Assembly: GCF_005670685.2 (NCBI RefSeq)
Contig: NZ_CP062008.1
Span: forward strand, 1,116,001-1,180,000
Length of the DNA stretch: 64,000 nt
From: Mycolicibacterium mucogenicum DSM 44124
GTDB taxonomy: Bacteria; Actinomycetota; Actinomycetes; Mycobacteriales; Mycobacteriaceae
Direction: 5' to 3'
Position numbers and translations under genes: made by a program. Below are positions 1 to 8,646 of this stretch, one piece after another. A model generated the notes under the pieces. The model made no database searches, was not told the DNA's origin, and saw only the letters and a list, made by a program, of their open reading frames with translations. Positions within the stretch are counted from its first letter, which is position 1. The number at the start of each line of letters is the position of its first letter.

Positions 1-612
1 CTTGCCGTCGCGCAGCCGCAGGTTCTTCTTGAGGCCTTCGACGCTGCGCGGCCGGGTGCGGTGCGGCAGGTACGCCGCGACGGCGTCGGCGGCCTCTTCG
101 AGCGAGGCGAAGCCGTCGATGCCGCTGAACATGAAGTCCCGGATGCGGGCGCTGCCGCTCTTCTCGAATCGCGGCACGACGTCGACCAGGACCAGTTTGG
201 TGACCAGTTCGGGTCCGGCTTCATGCGCGACCGGCAAGCTGGTCAGCCCGCCCATGCTGGCGCCGATCAGCGCCACCGGCCGGCCGATCTGATAGATCAC
301 CTGAAGGGTGTCGCCGGTCAGCGTCTCGAGTGAGTAGTTCGCCGTGGGGGAGCGGTCGCTGTCGCCGTGCCCACGGCTGTCCAGCGCGATCACGTGGAAG
401 CCGGCGTTCGCGAGAATCTGGCCGGTGTTCTTCCAGGAGTGCCGGTTCTGCCCGCCACCGTGCAACATCAAGATGGTGGGCTTGTCGGCGGCGGCATCCG
501 CGTCGCGGTTCCACTCGTCGGCCACGAGGGTCAGCTCGTCGACACCGCGGAATCGCACCGTTTGTGGACCGTTGCCGCCATCGGCCGGGGAAGTGCGTTC
601 GTCGGTGCTCAC
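1..612 (-). CDS. alpha/beta hydrolase, C terminus beyond left edge
   Basis: The 204 residues read leftward from a GTG at 612 belong to the alpha/beta hydrolase fold. An early strand ends in LHGGGQNRHSW (oxyanion-hole HGGG), followed by DSRGHGDSD and the nucleophile elbow GASMGG, whose serine would be catalytic. The Asp and His of the triad would lie near and beyond the window edge. Family members are usually 270-300 aa, so about a third is missing. An AGAGGA stretch 5-10 bases upstream supports the GTG start. It is divergent from the Mce-associated pair at 750. The substrate cannot be told; esterase, haloalkane dehalogenase-like or epoxide hydrolase-like roles are all possible. Confidence 0.85.
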   Translation of the reverse strand, partial: MSTDERTSPADGGNGPQTVRFRGVDELTLVADEWNRDADAAADKPTILMLHGGGQNRHSWKNTGQILANAGFHVIALDSRGHGDSDRSPTANYSLETLTGDTLQVIYQIGRPVALIGASMGGLTSLPVAHEAGPELVTKLVLVDVVPRFEKSGSARIRDFMFSGIDGFASLEEAADAVAAYLPHRTRPRSVEGLKKNLRLRDGK

Positions 613-749
613 TGGGAATCCTCTCGTCACTTCTCCTGCACGTTACCGAGCTGTGCTAACTGAACCGAACGGGACCCTCGTCACCCCACGGTCTCTAGAC
701 TCGGCCCAGGTGTCGCCGCCCGGCCGGGCGCGCGGCGAGAGGAAGGCAT

Positions 750-1385
750 ATGGCTGACGAGCACGGGCGGCACAGGAATCCCGACGAGGTGGACGACGAC
801 GACACGAGCGCCCCGGACGAGACCCCGGATGCCGACGACGACGCACCGGCCATCTCCGACGAGGAAGCCCTCGCCTTCCTGAAACCGACTGCACCCCAAC
901 GGGATAAGCGGGTGATCGCGGCACTGGTCGTGGGAGTGCTGGTGGTCGGCGCGCTGGGTGCGCTGGTGGCCTGGCTCGGTCAGCGTGAGCTGCAGTTGCG
1001 TCGCGACGACGCCCTGCACGAGATGTACCTGACGGCCGGGAAGCAGGTCGCGGTGAATCTCACGACCATCGACTACCGCCACGTCGACGACGACATCAAA
1101 CGCGCATTGGACACCTCGACCGGCGCCTACTTCGATGACTTCAAACAGCGCTCGACGGCGGTTGTGGACTCGGTGAAACAGCAGCAGTCGGCGTCGGTCG
1201 GCACCGTCACCGAGGCCGGCGTGGAGTCGGCGAACGACACCAGCGGCGTGGTCCTGGTCGCGGTGAAGGTGCACACCGAGGTCGGCAACGGGCCGCCGCA
1301 ACGCGACCGCTACTGGCGCGTGCGGCTGACGATGCAGAAGGTGGACGACAGCGCCAAGGTGTCGAAGGTGGAGCCGATCCAATGA
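750..1385 (+). CDS. Mce-associated membrane protein
   Basis: This 211-aa protein has an acidic, Asp-rich cytoplasmic N terminus (about 1-50), one hydrophobic segment (about 56-76, VIAALVVGVLVVGALGALVAW), and an extracytoplasmic C-terminal domain of the Mce-associated (Mas/Omam) type. It overlaps the next gene by 4 bases (ATGA), so the two are translationally coupled. Mas proteins stabilise or assist Mce lipid-import complexes. No mce operon lies in the window, so this would be an orphan pair like Rv0199/Rv0200 or Rv1362c/Rv1363c. The ATG follows GAGAGGAAGGCAT, a good ribosome site. The family call rests on topology and C-domain pattern. Confidence 0.8.
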   Translation: MADEHGRHRNPDEVDDDDTSAPDETPDADDDAPAISDEEALAFLKPTAPQRDKRVIAALVVGVLVVGALGALVAWLGQRELQLRRDDALHEMYLTAGKQVAVNLTTIDYRHVDDDIKRALDTSTGAYFDDFKQRSTAVVDSVKQQQSASVGTVTEAGVESANDTSGVVLVAVKVHTEVGNGPPQRDRYWRVRLTMQKVDDSAKVSKVEPIQ

Positions 1386-2005
1386 GCAAGCACGGGATGG
1401 ATGAACCTGACGAGCCGGCCGGGGCAGAGGCTGAGCTCGAGTCGACGGAGCCGGAACAGGATGCGGCCGAGCCGGTCGAGGCCGAGCCGGCGGCACCCAA
1501 AGATGCTGTGCCGCAGTCGAACCCGGGCATCGCTTGGGTGCGGGTGGCGGCGTACCGGATCCTGCCGGTGCTCGCGCTCGTGCTCGCGGTTGTCGCGGGC
1601 GGGCTGTGGTACCTGACGTCGCGGCACGGCAATGAGGCCGACCAGGCCGCCGTGATCAAGGTGGCCAGCGACGGCACCGTCGCCCTGCTGTCGTATGAGC
1701 CGGACACGGTCCGTCAACAACTGACCGACGCGCGCAAGCTGCTCACCACACCGTTCCTCGATGAGTACACGACGCTGACCAAGTCGGTGATCCCCGGCGC
1801 CGAGCAGCGGCACATCTCGGCGGCGACGTCGGTTCCGGCCGCGGCCGCGGTGTCGGTCGAGGAAAACCACGCCGTGGTGCTGGTGTTCGTCAACCAGATC
1901 GTCCGGGTCGGTGACCAGCTGCCGACCAGCACCCCGACCAGCGCGCGGGTGACCCTGGAACGACTGGGGGGCCAGTGGCTGATCGCCAAGTTCGAACCGG
2001 TGTGA
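1382..2005 (+). CDS. Mce-associated membrane protein, second of a pair
   Basis: This 207-aa protein has the same plan as its upstream partner: a Glu/Ala/Pro-rich cytoplasmic tail (about 1-50), one membrane helix (about 58-80) and an extracytoplasmic domain ending in GGQWLIAKFEPV. That ending, with a Trp-Leu-Ile strand, is typical of the Mas/NTF2-like fold. The start ATG overlaps the upstream stop by 4 bases. The pair probably forms a hetero-complex in the membrane that supports an Mce transporter encoded elsewhere. A strong hairpin begins 8 bases after its stop and probably ends the transcript. Confidence 0.8.
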   Translation: MSKHGMDEPDEPAGAEAELESTEPEQDAAEPVEAEPAAPKDAVPQSNPGIAWVRVAAYRILPVLALVLAVVAGGLWYLTSRHGNEADQAAVIKVASDGTVALLSYEPDTVRQQLTDARKLLTTPFLDEYTTLTKSVIPGAEQRHISAATSVPAAAAVSVEENHAVVLVFVNQIVRVGDQLPTSTPTSARVTLERLGGQWLIAKFEPV

Positions 2006-2012
2006 CCGTCGC

Positions 2013-2061
2013 GATTTGTGCACGATTTTCCGCGGTCGGCGCGGATTTTCGTGCACAAATC
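2013..2061. terminator. intergenic hairpin, copy 1 of a dispersed palindrome
   Basis: Outer arms GATTTGTGCACGA (2013-2025) and its exact complement (2049-2061) flank a TTTT/TTTT internal bubble. An inner CCGCG/CGCGG stem follows. It lies 8 bases after the stop of the second Mce-associated gene, so it may terminate that transcript. The same sequence, with fully paired 22-base arms, recurs at 12607-12655, so this is also a two-copy intergenic repeat. Confidence 0.75.
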
Positions 2062-2075
2062 CCGGGGCGGTGGAC

Positions 2076-3323
2076 GTGAACCGGATGGCGGCCGCCGACG
2101 CCCAGAGTTTCTGGATGTCGGCGAAAATCCCCAACGACATGTTTCTGGTGTGCGGGTTCGACGGTGTGCCCGCCGACCTGGACGCCGCGCTGGCGGCGGT
2201 ACGCCACAACGTGTCCGCGTGCCCAGAGTTGTTGGTACGCATCGACGATTCGCATTCCTGGCGCTATCCGTCGTGGGTGCGGTCCGATGCCCCGCAGATC
2301 GTCGTCCACGAACCCGGCGAAACCACCTGGTCCGGGTGCCTGGACGCCATATGCGCCCTGGCCGCGAGCGACCAGCTCGACGCGACCGTGCAGGCGTGGC
2401 GACTGCATGTCTTCGTCGGCGTCACCGGCATACCGGAGACCACGGGGGCAGGCACGGTCGCCGTCGTGCAGATGTCGCACGCCCTCGCCGACGGGCGGCG
2501 CGCGACGGCACTCATGGGGCGAATCTTCGGCCGGGACCAACCGGTGCCTGCGGTGGTCGAGTCGCGGTTGGGGACGTGGGCGCTGCCGTACCTGGCGTGG
2601 CGGGCCAGCGCCGCACACCGGCAAATCGTGCACGACACGGCGTCGGGTGCTGTTGCCGCACCGGCCGATTCGTGGCCGGTGCAGCCGACCAACAACGCGC
2701 CGGCGGGCCCCGACACATTGCGGACGGTGGTCCGTCACCGTACGCATCTGCCCGGTCCGACGGTGACGGTCGGCGTGCTGGCGGCCATCTCGGAGGCGCT
2801 GGCGGCCGAGCTGGGCGGTGTCACCGCGCTCGGGGCCGAGGTGCCCATGGCCAAGACCGGCACCCGCCGGGCCTACAACCACTACGGCAACGTCGGCGTG
2901 GCATTGCACCCGGAATTGCCCTTTCACGAGCGGGCGGCCCGGATCGAGACGGAACTCGCCACGCGGCGGCAGCGGTTCGAGCATCCCGCGGCCGCGGCGA
3001 GCGACGCCGCTACCGCGGCGGTTCCGGCACGGCTGCTGCGTTGGGGCACTGAGCAATTCGACCCGCACGCGCGGTCGACGACGGTCACCGGCAACACCGT
3101 GGTGTCGAGCGTCAACCGCGGCGCGGCCGATCTGACATTCGGCGGGTGCCCGGTGGTGTTGACCACGGCGTGCCCGGCGCTGTCGCCGATGATGGGGCTG
3201 ACGCACGGCGTGCACGGCATCGGGGACACCGTCACGATCAGCGTGCACGCGTCCCCGTCGGCCTTACCGGATGTCGAATCGTATGTGGAACGGTTGTCTG
3301 CGGTTCTGGACTCCGGGGGCTAA
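2076..3323 (+). CDS. WS/DGAT-like (condensation-domain) acyltransferase
   Basis: From the GTG at 2076 the protein is about 415 aa. The N-terminal half carries SHALADG (about 134-140), matching the HHxxxDG active site of wax ester synthase/diacylglycerol acyltransferases and condensation domains. The first His is Ser; the second His, usually the catalytic one, and the Asp-Gly are kept. The C-terminal part (VNRG, FGG, then GLTHGVHGIGDTVTISVHA) fits the WS_DGAT C-terminal domain (DUF1298). An open frame extends upstream into the 2013-2061 hairpin, but a start there is unlikely; GTG 2070 and ATG 2085 are alternatives. DoxX follows 9 bases after the stop. Likely role: acyl transfer to an alcohol or glycerolipid; substrate unknown. 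Confidence 0.75.
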   Translation: MNRMAAADAQSFWMSAKIPNDMFLVCGFDGVPADLDAALAAVRHNVSACPELLVRIDDSHSWRYPSWVRSDAPQIVVHEPGETTWSGCLDAICALAASDQLDATVQAWRLHVFVGVTGIPETTGAGTVAVVQMSHALADGRRATALMGRIFGRDQPVPAVVESRLGTWALPYLAWRASAAHRQIVHDTASGAVAAPADSWPVQPTNNAPAGPDTLRTVVRHRTHLPGPTVTVGVLAAISEALAAELGGVTALGAEVPMAKTGTRRAYNHYGNVGVALHPELPFHERAARIETELATRRQRFEHPAAAASDAATAAVPARLLRWGTEQFDPHARSTTVTGNTVVSSVNRGAADLTFGGCPVVLTTACPALSPMMGLTHGVHGIGDTVTISVHASPSALPDVESYVERLSAVLDSGG

Positions 3324-3332
3324 ATTCATCGC

Positions 3333-3848
3333 GTGACTGCTTACGCGTTCTCGATCCTGCTCCTTCGGGTGGTGCTCGGTCTGACCATGGCTGCGCACGG
3401 GTACAACAAGTTCTTCGGCGGCGGCCGGATTCCGGGTACCGCCGCCTGGTTCGACAGCATCGGCATGAAGCCGGGCATGCTGCACGCCCGTCTGGCTGCC
3501 GGCACCGAAATCCTTGCGGGCCTGGGTCTGGCGGTCGGTTTCCTGACGCCGATTCCGGCCGCGGGGTTCGTGGCCCTGATGGTGGTGGCCGCGTGGACCG
3601 TGCATCGCGAAAACGGTTTCTTCATCGTGAAATCCGGCTGGGAGTACAACCTGGTGCTGGGTGTCGCGGCCGTGGCGATCGCGGGCATCGGCGCGGGCCG
3701 TTACAGCCTGGACTGCCTGCTCTTCCACAACAGCGGCTTCTACCACCTGCTGCACGGCTGGTGCGGGTTGCTGATCGCCGTCGGGCTCGGCCTCGCCGGT
3801 GGCATCGGGCAGCTGCTGATCTTCTTCCGGCCGCCCGCCAAGGTCTGA
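3333..3848 (+). CDS. DoxX family membrane protein
   Basis: This 171-aa protein starts at GTG 3333, nine bases after the upstream stop. It has four hydrophobic segments with the DoxX signature (LLLRVVLGLTMAAHGYNKFFGG at the N terminus and an AGTEILAGLGLAVG second helix). DoxX/DoxD relatives are small membrane proteins linked in mycobacteria to redox and thiol homeostasis; the biochemical activity of this subtype is not established. It is probably co-transcribed with the acyltransferase. The next gene has its own operator. Confidence 0.85.
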   Translation: MTAYAFSILLLRVVLGLTMAAHGYNKFFGGGRIPGTAAWFDSIGMKPGMLHARLAAGTEILAGLGLAVGFLTPIPAAGFVALMVVAAWTVHRENGFFIVKSGWEYNLVLGVAAVAIAGIGAGRYSLDCLLFHNSGFYHLLHGWCGLLIAVGLGLAGGIGQLLIFFRPPAKV

Positions 3849-3933
3849 GCACCTGCCGTTGGCCCGGCGTCCAGGGCGCCGGTTTCTCGAACGTCTGCGC
3901 CCGGGCCACAGAAGCAACTGTGGGGATCTGATT

Positions 3934-3965
3934 CCGTCAGACTAGAACACGTTCTAGTCTGACGG
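3934..3965. promoter_or_regulatory. KstR-type TetR operator
   Basis: A 32-base palindrome with 15-base perfect arms around a central AC. The core TAGAACACGTTCTA matches the published KstR motif TNNAACNNGTTNNA at every fixed position. It ends 2 bases before the ATG of the DUF3556 gene, so a bound repressor would block transcription or initiation, and little room remains for a Shine-Dalgarno site. KstR represses cholesterol catabolism genes in mycobacteria. KstR itself is not encoded here, and the match is by consensus only. Confidence 0.75.
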
Positions 3966-3967
3966 GT

Positions 3968-5695
3968 ATGGGCTTTCTCACGCAGGACACTCCTGTCATC
4001 GACTTCGAGGAGTGGAACAAGGGCACCCGCGCGCAGAAGATCGTCCCCATGGCCCGGCACTGGGCCGAGACGGGCTTCGGCACTCCGGTGGCACTGCACC
4101 TGTTCTACGTCGTCAAGATCTGCCTGTACATCCTGGGCGGCTGGCTGATCGCGTTGTCCACCAAGGGGATCGACGGATTCACGAACGTCGCGGCGTGGTG
4201 GACCGAGCCGATCGTCTTCGAGAAGGTCGTGCTGTACACGATGCTGTTCGAGGTCATCGGCCTCGGCTGCGGGTTCGGCCCGCTGAACAACCGCTTCTTC
4301 CCGCCGATGGGCTCGATCCTGTACTGGCTGCGGCCGAAGACCATTCGTCTGCCGCCGTGGCCCGGCCGCATCCCGCTGACCAAGGGCGATGCGCGCGGGC
4401 CGGTCGATGTGCTGCTCTACGCCGCGCTGCTGGTCCTGCTCGTCGTCGCGCTGTGCGCCGACGGCACCGGCCCCGTCCTGCCCGGCGCGCACGTCGGCGT
4501 GCTCCCGATGTGGCACATCTGGGCCATCCTCGGGGTGCTGGCGCTGGCGGGCCTACGCGACAAGGTCATCTTCCTGGCCGCCCGCGGCGAGGTGTACGGC
4601 TCGTTCACCGTCGCCTTCCTGTTCGCCGGCTACGGTGTCGACCTGATCATCGCCGCCAAGCTCGTGTGCATGGTGATCTGGCTGGGCGCCGCGACGTCGA
4701 AACTCAACCACCACTTCCCATTCGTCATCTCCACGATGATGAGCAACAACCCCGTCCTGCGGCCGAAGTTCATCAAGCGCGCGTTCTTCGAACACTTCCC
4801 GGACGACCTGCGCCCCGGTCGCCCGTCGCGCTTCATGGCGCACTTCAGCACCCTCATCGAAGGTGCGGTGCCGCTGGTGCTGTTCTTCAGTGGCGGTGGC
4901 TGGCCGACGTACGTCGCCGCCTTCGTGATGCTGTGCTTCCACTTCGGCATCCTGTCGGCGATCCCGATGGGTGTGCCGCTGGAGTGGAACGTCTTCATGA
5001 TGTTCTGCGTCGTGACGCTGTTCGTCGGGCACGCCGACATCGGCCTCACGGACCTGACATCGCCGTGGCCGCTCGTGCTGTTCGCGGTCGTCGCGGGCAC
5101 CGTCATCGTCGGAAACCTGTTCCCGCGCAAGGTGTCTTTCCTGCCGGGCATGCGGTACTACGCCGGCAACTGGGACACGTCGCTGTGGTGCATCAAGCCG
5201 TCGGCTTCGGAGAAGATCGAGAAGAACATCGTCGCGATCGCCAGCATGCCCGCCACCCAGATGGAGCGGTATTACGGCAGCCCCGAGAACGCGCAGATGT
5301 ATCTGTACATGGGCTATGCGTTCCGCGCCTTCAACACGCACGGCCGCGCGCTGTTCACGCTCGCGCACCGCGCGATGGCCGGGCTGGACGAGGCCGACTA
5401 CACCCTGACCGACGGCGAGCGGATCGTCTCGACCGCTATCGGCTGGAACTTCGGCGACGGCCACATGTCCAATGAACAACTCGTGGCGGCGCTGCAGGAG
5501 CGCTGCCATTTCGAGCCCGGTGAGGTGCGGATCGTCATGCTCGACGCACAGCCCATCCACCGGCAGACGCAGCAGTACCGCTTGGTCGACGCCGCCACCG
5601 GCGAGTTCGAGCGCGGCTACGTGAAGGTCAAGGACATGGTCACGCGGCAGCCCTGGGCCGACGACGTGCCGGTGTACGGCGTCACTAACGCATGA
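3968..5695 (+). CDS. DUF3556 transmembrane protein
   Basis: This 575-aa protein of the actinobacterial DUF3556 family has about 8-9 hydrophobic segments between residues 35 and 390 (for example HLFYVVKICLYILGGWLIAL) and a soluble C-terminal domain of about 185 aa. Its function is not known. A KstR-like palindrome directly abuts the ATG, suggesting induction during sterol or fatty-acid use. A membrane lipid-modifying or transport role is inference only. The gene ends tail to tail with the GntR regulator, overlapping it by 11 bases. The start is fixed by the operator position and by the MGFLTQDTP beginning. Confidence 0.85.
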   Translation: MGFLTQDTPVIDFEEWNKGTRAQKIVPMARHWAETGFGTPVALHLFYVVKICLYILGGWLIALSTKGIDGFTNVAAWWTEPIVFEKVVLYTMLFEVIGLGCGFGPLNNRFFPPMGSILYWLRPKTIRLPPWPGRIPLTKGDARGPVDVLLYAALLVLLVVALCADGTGPVLPGAHVGVLPMWHIWAILGVLALAGLRDKVIFLAARGEVYGSFTVAFLFAGYGVDLIIAAKLVCMVIWLGAATSKLNHHFPFVISTMMSNNPVLRPKFIKRAFFEHFPDDLRPGRPSRFMAHFSTLIEGAVPLVLFFSGGGWPTYVAAFVMLCFHFGILSAIPMGVPLEWNVFMMFCVVTLFVGHADIGLTDLTSPWPLVLFAVVAGTVIVGNLFPRKVSFLPGMRYYAGNWDTSLWCIKPSASEKIEKNIVAIASMPATQMERYYGSPENAQMYLYMGYAFRAFNTHGRALFTLAHRAMAGLDEADYTLTDGERIVSTAIGWNFGDGHMSNEQLVAALQERCHFEPGEVRIVMLDAQPIHRQTQQYRLVDAATGEFERGYVKVKDMVTRQPWADDVPVYGVTNA

Positions 5696-6482
5696 CGTCG
5701 CGGACCTTGACGTCCTCCATGCCCGCGAACAGCAGGCTGTTGGCAACGTCGAGATGCTTGCGCCAATGCGCTTCGGCGGCCGCGGCATTGCCGGAGCGCA
5801 TGAGCGTCATCAGCCGGCGGTAGGACTTCATCAAGATGTCGTAGTCCGCCTTGGACATCGGGCGGTTCTCACGCATCGCGAAGGCGATGTGGCGAACGGT
5901 GATCTCGTGCAGCATGCCGGTGATGATGGACAGCGTCGCGTTGCCGGACAGCTCGACCATGCGCCGGTGGAAATCGCCGGTGGTTTCGGCCATGCGGCCC
6001 GTCTCGTATCCGGACGGGACGTACTCGGCCAGCATGGTGTCGAGTTCGTCGAACGCCGCGGTGTTGCCCTGCTCGGTCAGCAGCCGTACGACGGTGGGTT
6101 CGATCCCGGAGCGGGCGGTGGTCACGTCGGAGATCGTCGCGCCGGACAGCTCCAGCAGCAGGCCCGCGGGGCGGGCGACGATCTCGGGTCCGGGCACACG
6201 GACGCGGGCGCCGGTGCGCGATCCGCGTCGGACCTCCACGAGGCGCTCGGATTCCAGGACTCGGACGGCCTCGCGCAGGGTCGGGCGGCTGACCCCGAAG
6301 TGGGCCATCAGCTCGGCCTCGTTGGGCAGGAAGTCGCCTTCCTTGAGCTGGCCGTCGACGACCATACGGCGCAAGGTGCCGGCCACCAGTTCCGCGGTTT
6401 TGGGGGAGCGGATGGGGCCGCTGGCCGAGGATGGCACAGTACGTGGGTCGATCATCGGCGACAACGGCGGAGTCTGCGCCAT
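5685..6482 (-). CDS. FadR-type GntR transcriptional regulator
   Basis: This 265-aa protein has a winged-helix GntR domain (about 28-95; FLPNEAELMAHFGVSRPTLREAVRVLESERLVEVRRGSRTG region) and a C-terminal all-helical FCD ligand domain (about 105-250) with the spaced Asp/His metal-ligand pattern of that class. It is divergent from the thiolase-crotonase-FadE operon, with 208 bases between the starts. The obvious inference is that it represses that operon and itself in response to an acyl-CoA or organic acid. Its 3' end overlaps the DUF3556 gene by 11 bases. MIDPRTV, ten residues in, is an alternative start. Confidence 0.88.
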   Translation of the reverse strand: MAQTPPLSPMIDPRTVPSSASGPIRSPKTAELVAGTLRRMVVDGQLKEGDFLPNEAELMAHFGVSRPTLREAVRVLESERLVEVRRGSRTGARVRVPGPEIVARPAGLLLELSGATISDVTTARSGIEPTVVRLLTEQGNTAAFDELDTMLAEYVPSGYETGRMAETTGDFHRRMVELSGNATLSIITGMLHEITVRHIAFAMRENRPMSKADYDILMKSYRRLMTLMRSGNAAAAEAHWRKHLDVANSLLFAGMEDVKVRDVMR

Positions 6483-6577
6483 CTGGGCCCTCCTTGAACC
6501 GATTGTCCTGGCCTCGTGTTAGGCAACTCAGTAAACCATGTGAGACGGCGCGAGCCGTTCATTCCCGACAATGGCGC

Positions 6578-6604
6578 TTGTCTACCAACTAGTAGGTTGA
6601 CCTA
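6578..6604. promoter_or_regulatory. candidate operator between GntR gene and beta-oxidation operon
   Basis: Two short inverted repeats lie in tandem here: TTGTCTACCAA (6578-6588), close to the TNGTNNNACNA pattern of FadR-type GntR sites, and TAGGTTGACCTA (6593-6604, arms TAGGT/ACCTA). They are about 90-115 bases before the thiolase start and about 100-120 before the regulator start, a sensible place for shared control. The second motif recurs as TAGGTTGGCCTA at 19602-19613. Binding is inference. Confidence 0.4.
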
Positions 6605-6690
6605 GTAAACCTTCTGTTCTATGTTCGCAGATATGGGCGCCTTTACAGGTGTCAATACCGAGTCGATATTCAACGTTGAAGGAGAAGTCC

Positions 6691-7836
6691 GTGGCTGAAG
6701 CAGTCATCGTCGAAGCGGTCCGCTCGCCCATCGGGAAGCGCAACGGCGCCCTGTCGGGTGTGCATCCGGCCGAGCTCTCGGCTCAGGTGCTGAACGGTCT
6801 GGTGCAGCGCGCGGGCGTCGACCCGGCGCTCGTCGACGACGTCATCTGGGGCTGCGTCATGCAGGCCGGCGAGCAGGCACTCGACATCGCCCGCACCGCG
6901 GTGCTCACCGCCGGCTGGCCCGAGACCGTGCCCGGTGTCACCGTCGACCGCCAGTGCGGCTCCAGCCAGCAGTCGGTGCACTTCGCCGCCGCCGGTGTGG
7001 TCGCCGGCCACTACGACGTCGTCGTCGCCGGTGGTGTCGAATCGATGTCGCGCACCCCGATGGGCTCGTCGCTCGCCAACGGTGGGCACCCGTACCCGGA
7101 GGCGTTCCGCGCCCGTTACGACCAGACCCCGAACCAGGGCACCGGCGCCGAGATGATGGCCGAGAAGTGGGGCCTGTCCCGCACCCAGCTCGACGAGTTC
7201 TCGCTGCGGTCGCACGAAAAGGCCGCTGCCGCACAGGATGCCGGCGCCTTCAAAGACCAGATCGTGGGTATCAAGGACCAGGACGGCAATGTCGTCACCG
7301 AAGACGGCGGCATCCGCCGCGGCGGTACCGTCGAGTCCATGGCCGCCATCAAGCCGGCCTTCAAGGAAGACGGCGTCATCCACGCCGGCAACTCCTCGCA
7401 GATCTCCGACGGCGCGGCCGCGCTGCTGATCATGTCCGCCGAGAAGGCAAAAGAGTTGGGCCTCAAGCCTCTTGCCCGCCTGCACACCGGCGTCCTGGCC
7501 GGCGCCGACCCGGTGATGATGCTGAGCGCCCCGATCCCCGCCACGCAGAAGGCGCTGGCCAAGTCCGGCCTGAGCGTCGGCGACATCGGCGTGTTCGAGG
7601 TCAATGAGGCCTTCGCGCCGGTTCCGATGGCCTGGCTCAAGGACATCGGCGCCGACGAGAACCGCCTGAACCCGAACGGCGGCGCCATCGCCCTGGGCCA
7701 CCCGCTCGGTGGTTCCGGTGCCCGCATCATGACCACCCTGCTGTACCACATGCGGGACAACGGAATTCAGTACGGCTTCCAGACCATGTGTGAGGGCGGC
7801 GGCCAGGCCAACGCGACCATCCTGGAGCTCCTGTGA
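6691..7836 (+). CDS. acetyl-CoA acetyltransferase (thiolase)
   Basis: From GTG 6691 (AAGGAG 7 bases upstream) the protein is 381 aa, a normal thiolase length. An in-frame GTG 42 bases earlier has no comparable ribosome site. The nucleophilic Cys is in VDRQCGSSQQS (Cys89), the active-site His in GGAIALGHPLGGSG, and the second catalytic Cys in CEGGGQANA near the C terminus. It cleaves or forms 3-ketoacyl-CoA in the cytoplasm. It overlaps the crotonase gene by 4 bases (GTGA) and leads a three-gene beta-oxidation operon. By position it matches Rv1135A, which is a fragment in M. tuberculosis; here it is full length. Confidence 0.93.
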   Translation: MAEAVIVEAVRSPIGKRNGALSGVHPAELSAQVLNGLVQRAGVDPALVDDVIWGCVMQAGEQALDIARTAVLTAGWPETVPGVTVDRQCGSSQQSVHFAAAGVVAGHYDVVVAGGVESMSRTPMGSSLANGGHPYPEAFRARYDQTPNQGTGAEMMAEKWGLSRTQLDEFSLRSHEKAAAAQDAGAFKDQIVGIKDQDGNVVTEDGGIRRGGTVESMAAIKPAFKEDGVIHAGNSSQISDGAAALLIMSAEKAKELGLKPLARLHTGVLAGADPVMMLSAPIPATQKALAKSGLSVGDIGVFEVNEAFAPVPMAWLKDIGADENRLNPNGGAIALGHPLGGSGARIMTTLLYHMRDNGIQYGFQTMCEGGGQANATILELL

Positions 7837-8633
7837 CCTCGGTGTCCGCCGAACCCGGCGCCCTCTCCGAACGCCGCGGCAACGTCCTGCTGATCACGAT
7901 CAACCGGCCCGATGCCCGCAACGCCGTGAACCAGGCCGTCAGCATCGGTGTCGGCGACGCACTGCAGGCCGCGCAGGACGACCCCGAGATCCGGGCCGTC
8001 GTGATCACTGGCTCCGGCGACAAATCGTTCTGTGCCGGTGCGGATCTCAAGGCGATCTCGCGCGGCGAGAACCTCTTCCACCCGGACCACACGGACTGGG
8101 GCTTCGCCGGCTACGTCAGCCATTTCATCGACAAGCCCACCATCGCGGCCGTCAACGGCACGGCCCTGGGCGGTGGCTCGGAACTCGCGCTGGCCAGCGA
8201 CCTGGTGGTCGCCGAGGAGAGCGCGAAATTCGGTCTGCCGGAAGTGAAACGGGGCCTGATCGCGGGCGCCGGTGGTGTGTTCCGGATCGTCGAGCAGTTG
8301 CCGCGCAAGGTGGCACTGGAACTGCTGTTCACCGGTGAGCCGATCACGTCGGCCGACGCGCTGCGCTGGGGCCTGATCAACCAGGTGGTCCCGGACGGCA
8401 CCGTCGTCGACGCGGCTCTGGCGCTGGCGGAACGGATCACGTCCAATGCGCCGTTGGCCGTGCAGGCCAGCAAGCGGGTGGCGTACGGCGCCGACGACGG
8501 CGTGGTGACCGGTGAGAAGGACGGCTGGCGGCGCACCAACCGGGAGTTCGTGACCCTGTTGCAGTCCGAGGACGCGAAGGAAGGCCCGCTGGCGTTCGCG
8601 CAGAAACGTCAGCCTGTATGGAAATCCAAGTGA
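7833..8633 (+). CDS. enoyl-CoA hydratase/crotonase family
   Basis: This 266-aa crotonase has the oxyanion-hole segment FCAGADLK, the GGGSELALASDLVVA loop, and a Glu in KFGLPEVKRGL at the first catalytic position. The second catalytic Glu position falls in IAGAGG, so hydration chemistry may be altered, as in many EchA paralogues. The GTG start overlaps the thiolase stop by 4 bases, and FadE follows after 13 bases: a tightly coupled operon of hydratase, thiolase and dehydrogenase. By position it corresponds to Rv1136, a short gene in M. tuberculosis. Control is probably by the divergent GntR protein. Confidence 0.9.
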   Translation: MTSVSAEPGALSERRGNVLLITINRPDARNAVNQAVSIGVGDALQAAQDDPEIRAVVITGSGDKSFCAGADLKAISRGENLFHPDHTDWGFAGYVSHFIDKPTIAAVNGTALGGGSELALASDLVVAEESAKFGLPEVKRGLIAGAGGVFRIVEQLPRKVALELLFTGEPITSADALRWGLINQVVPDGTVVDAALALAERITSNAPLAVQASKRVAYGADDGVVTGEKDGWRRTNREFVTLLQSEDAKEGPLAFAQKRQPVWKSK

Positions 8634-8646
8634 CGGAGAAGAAATC

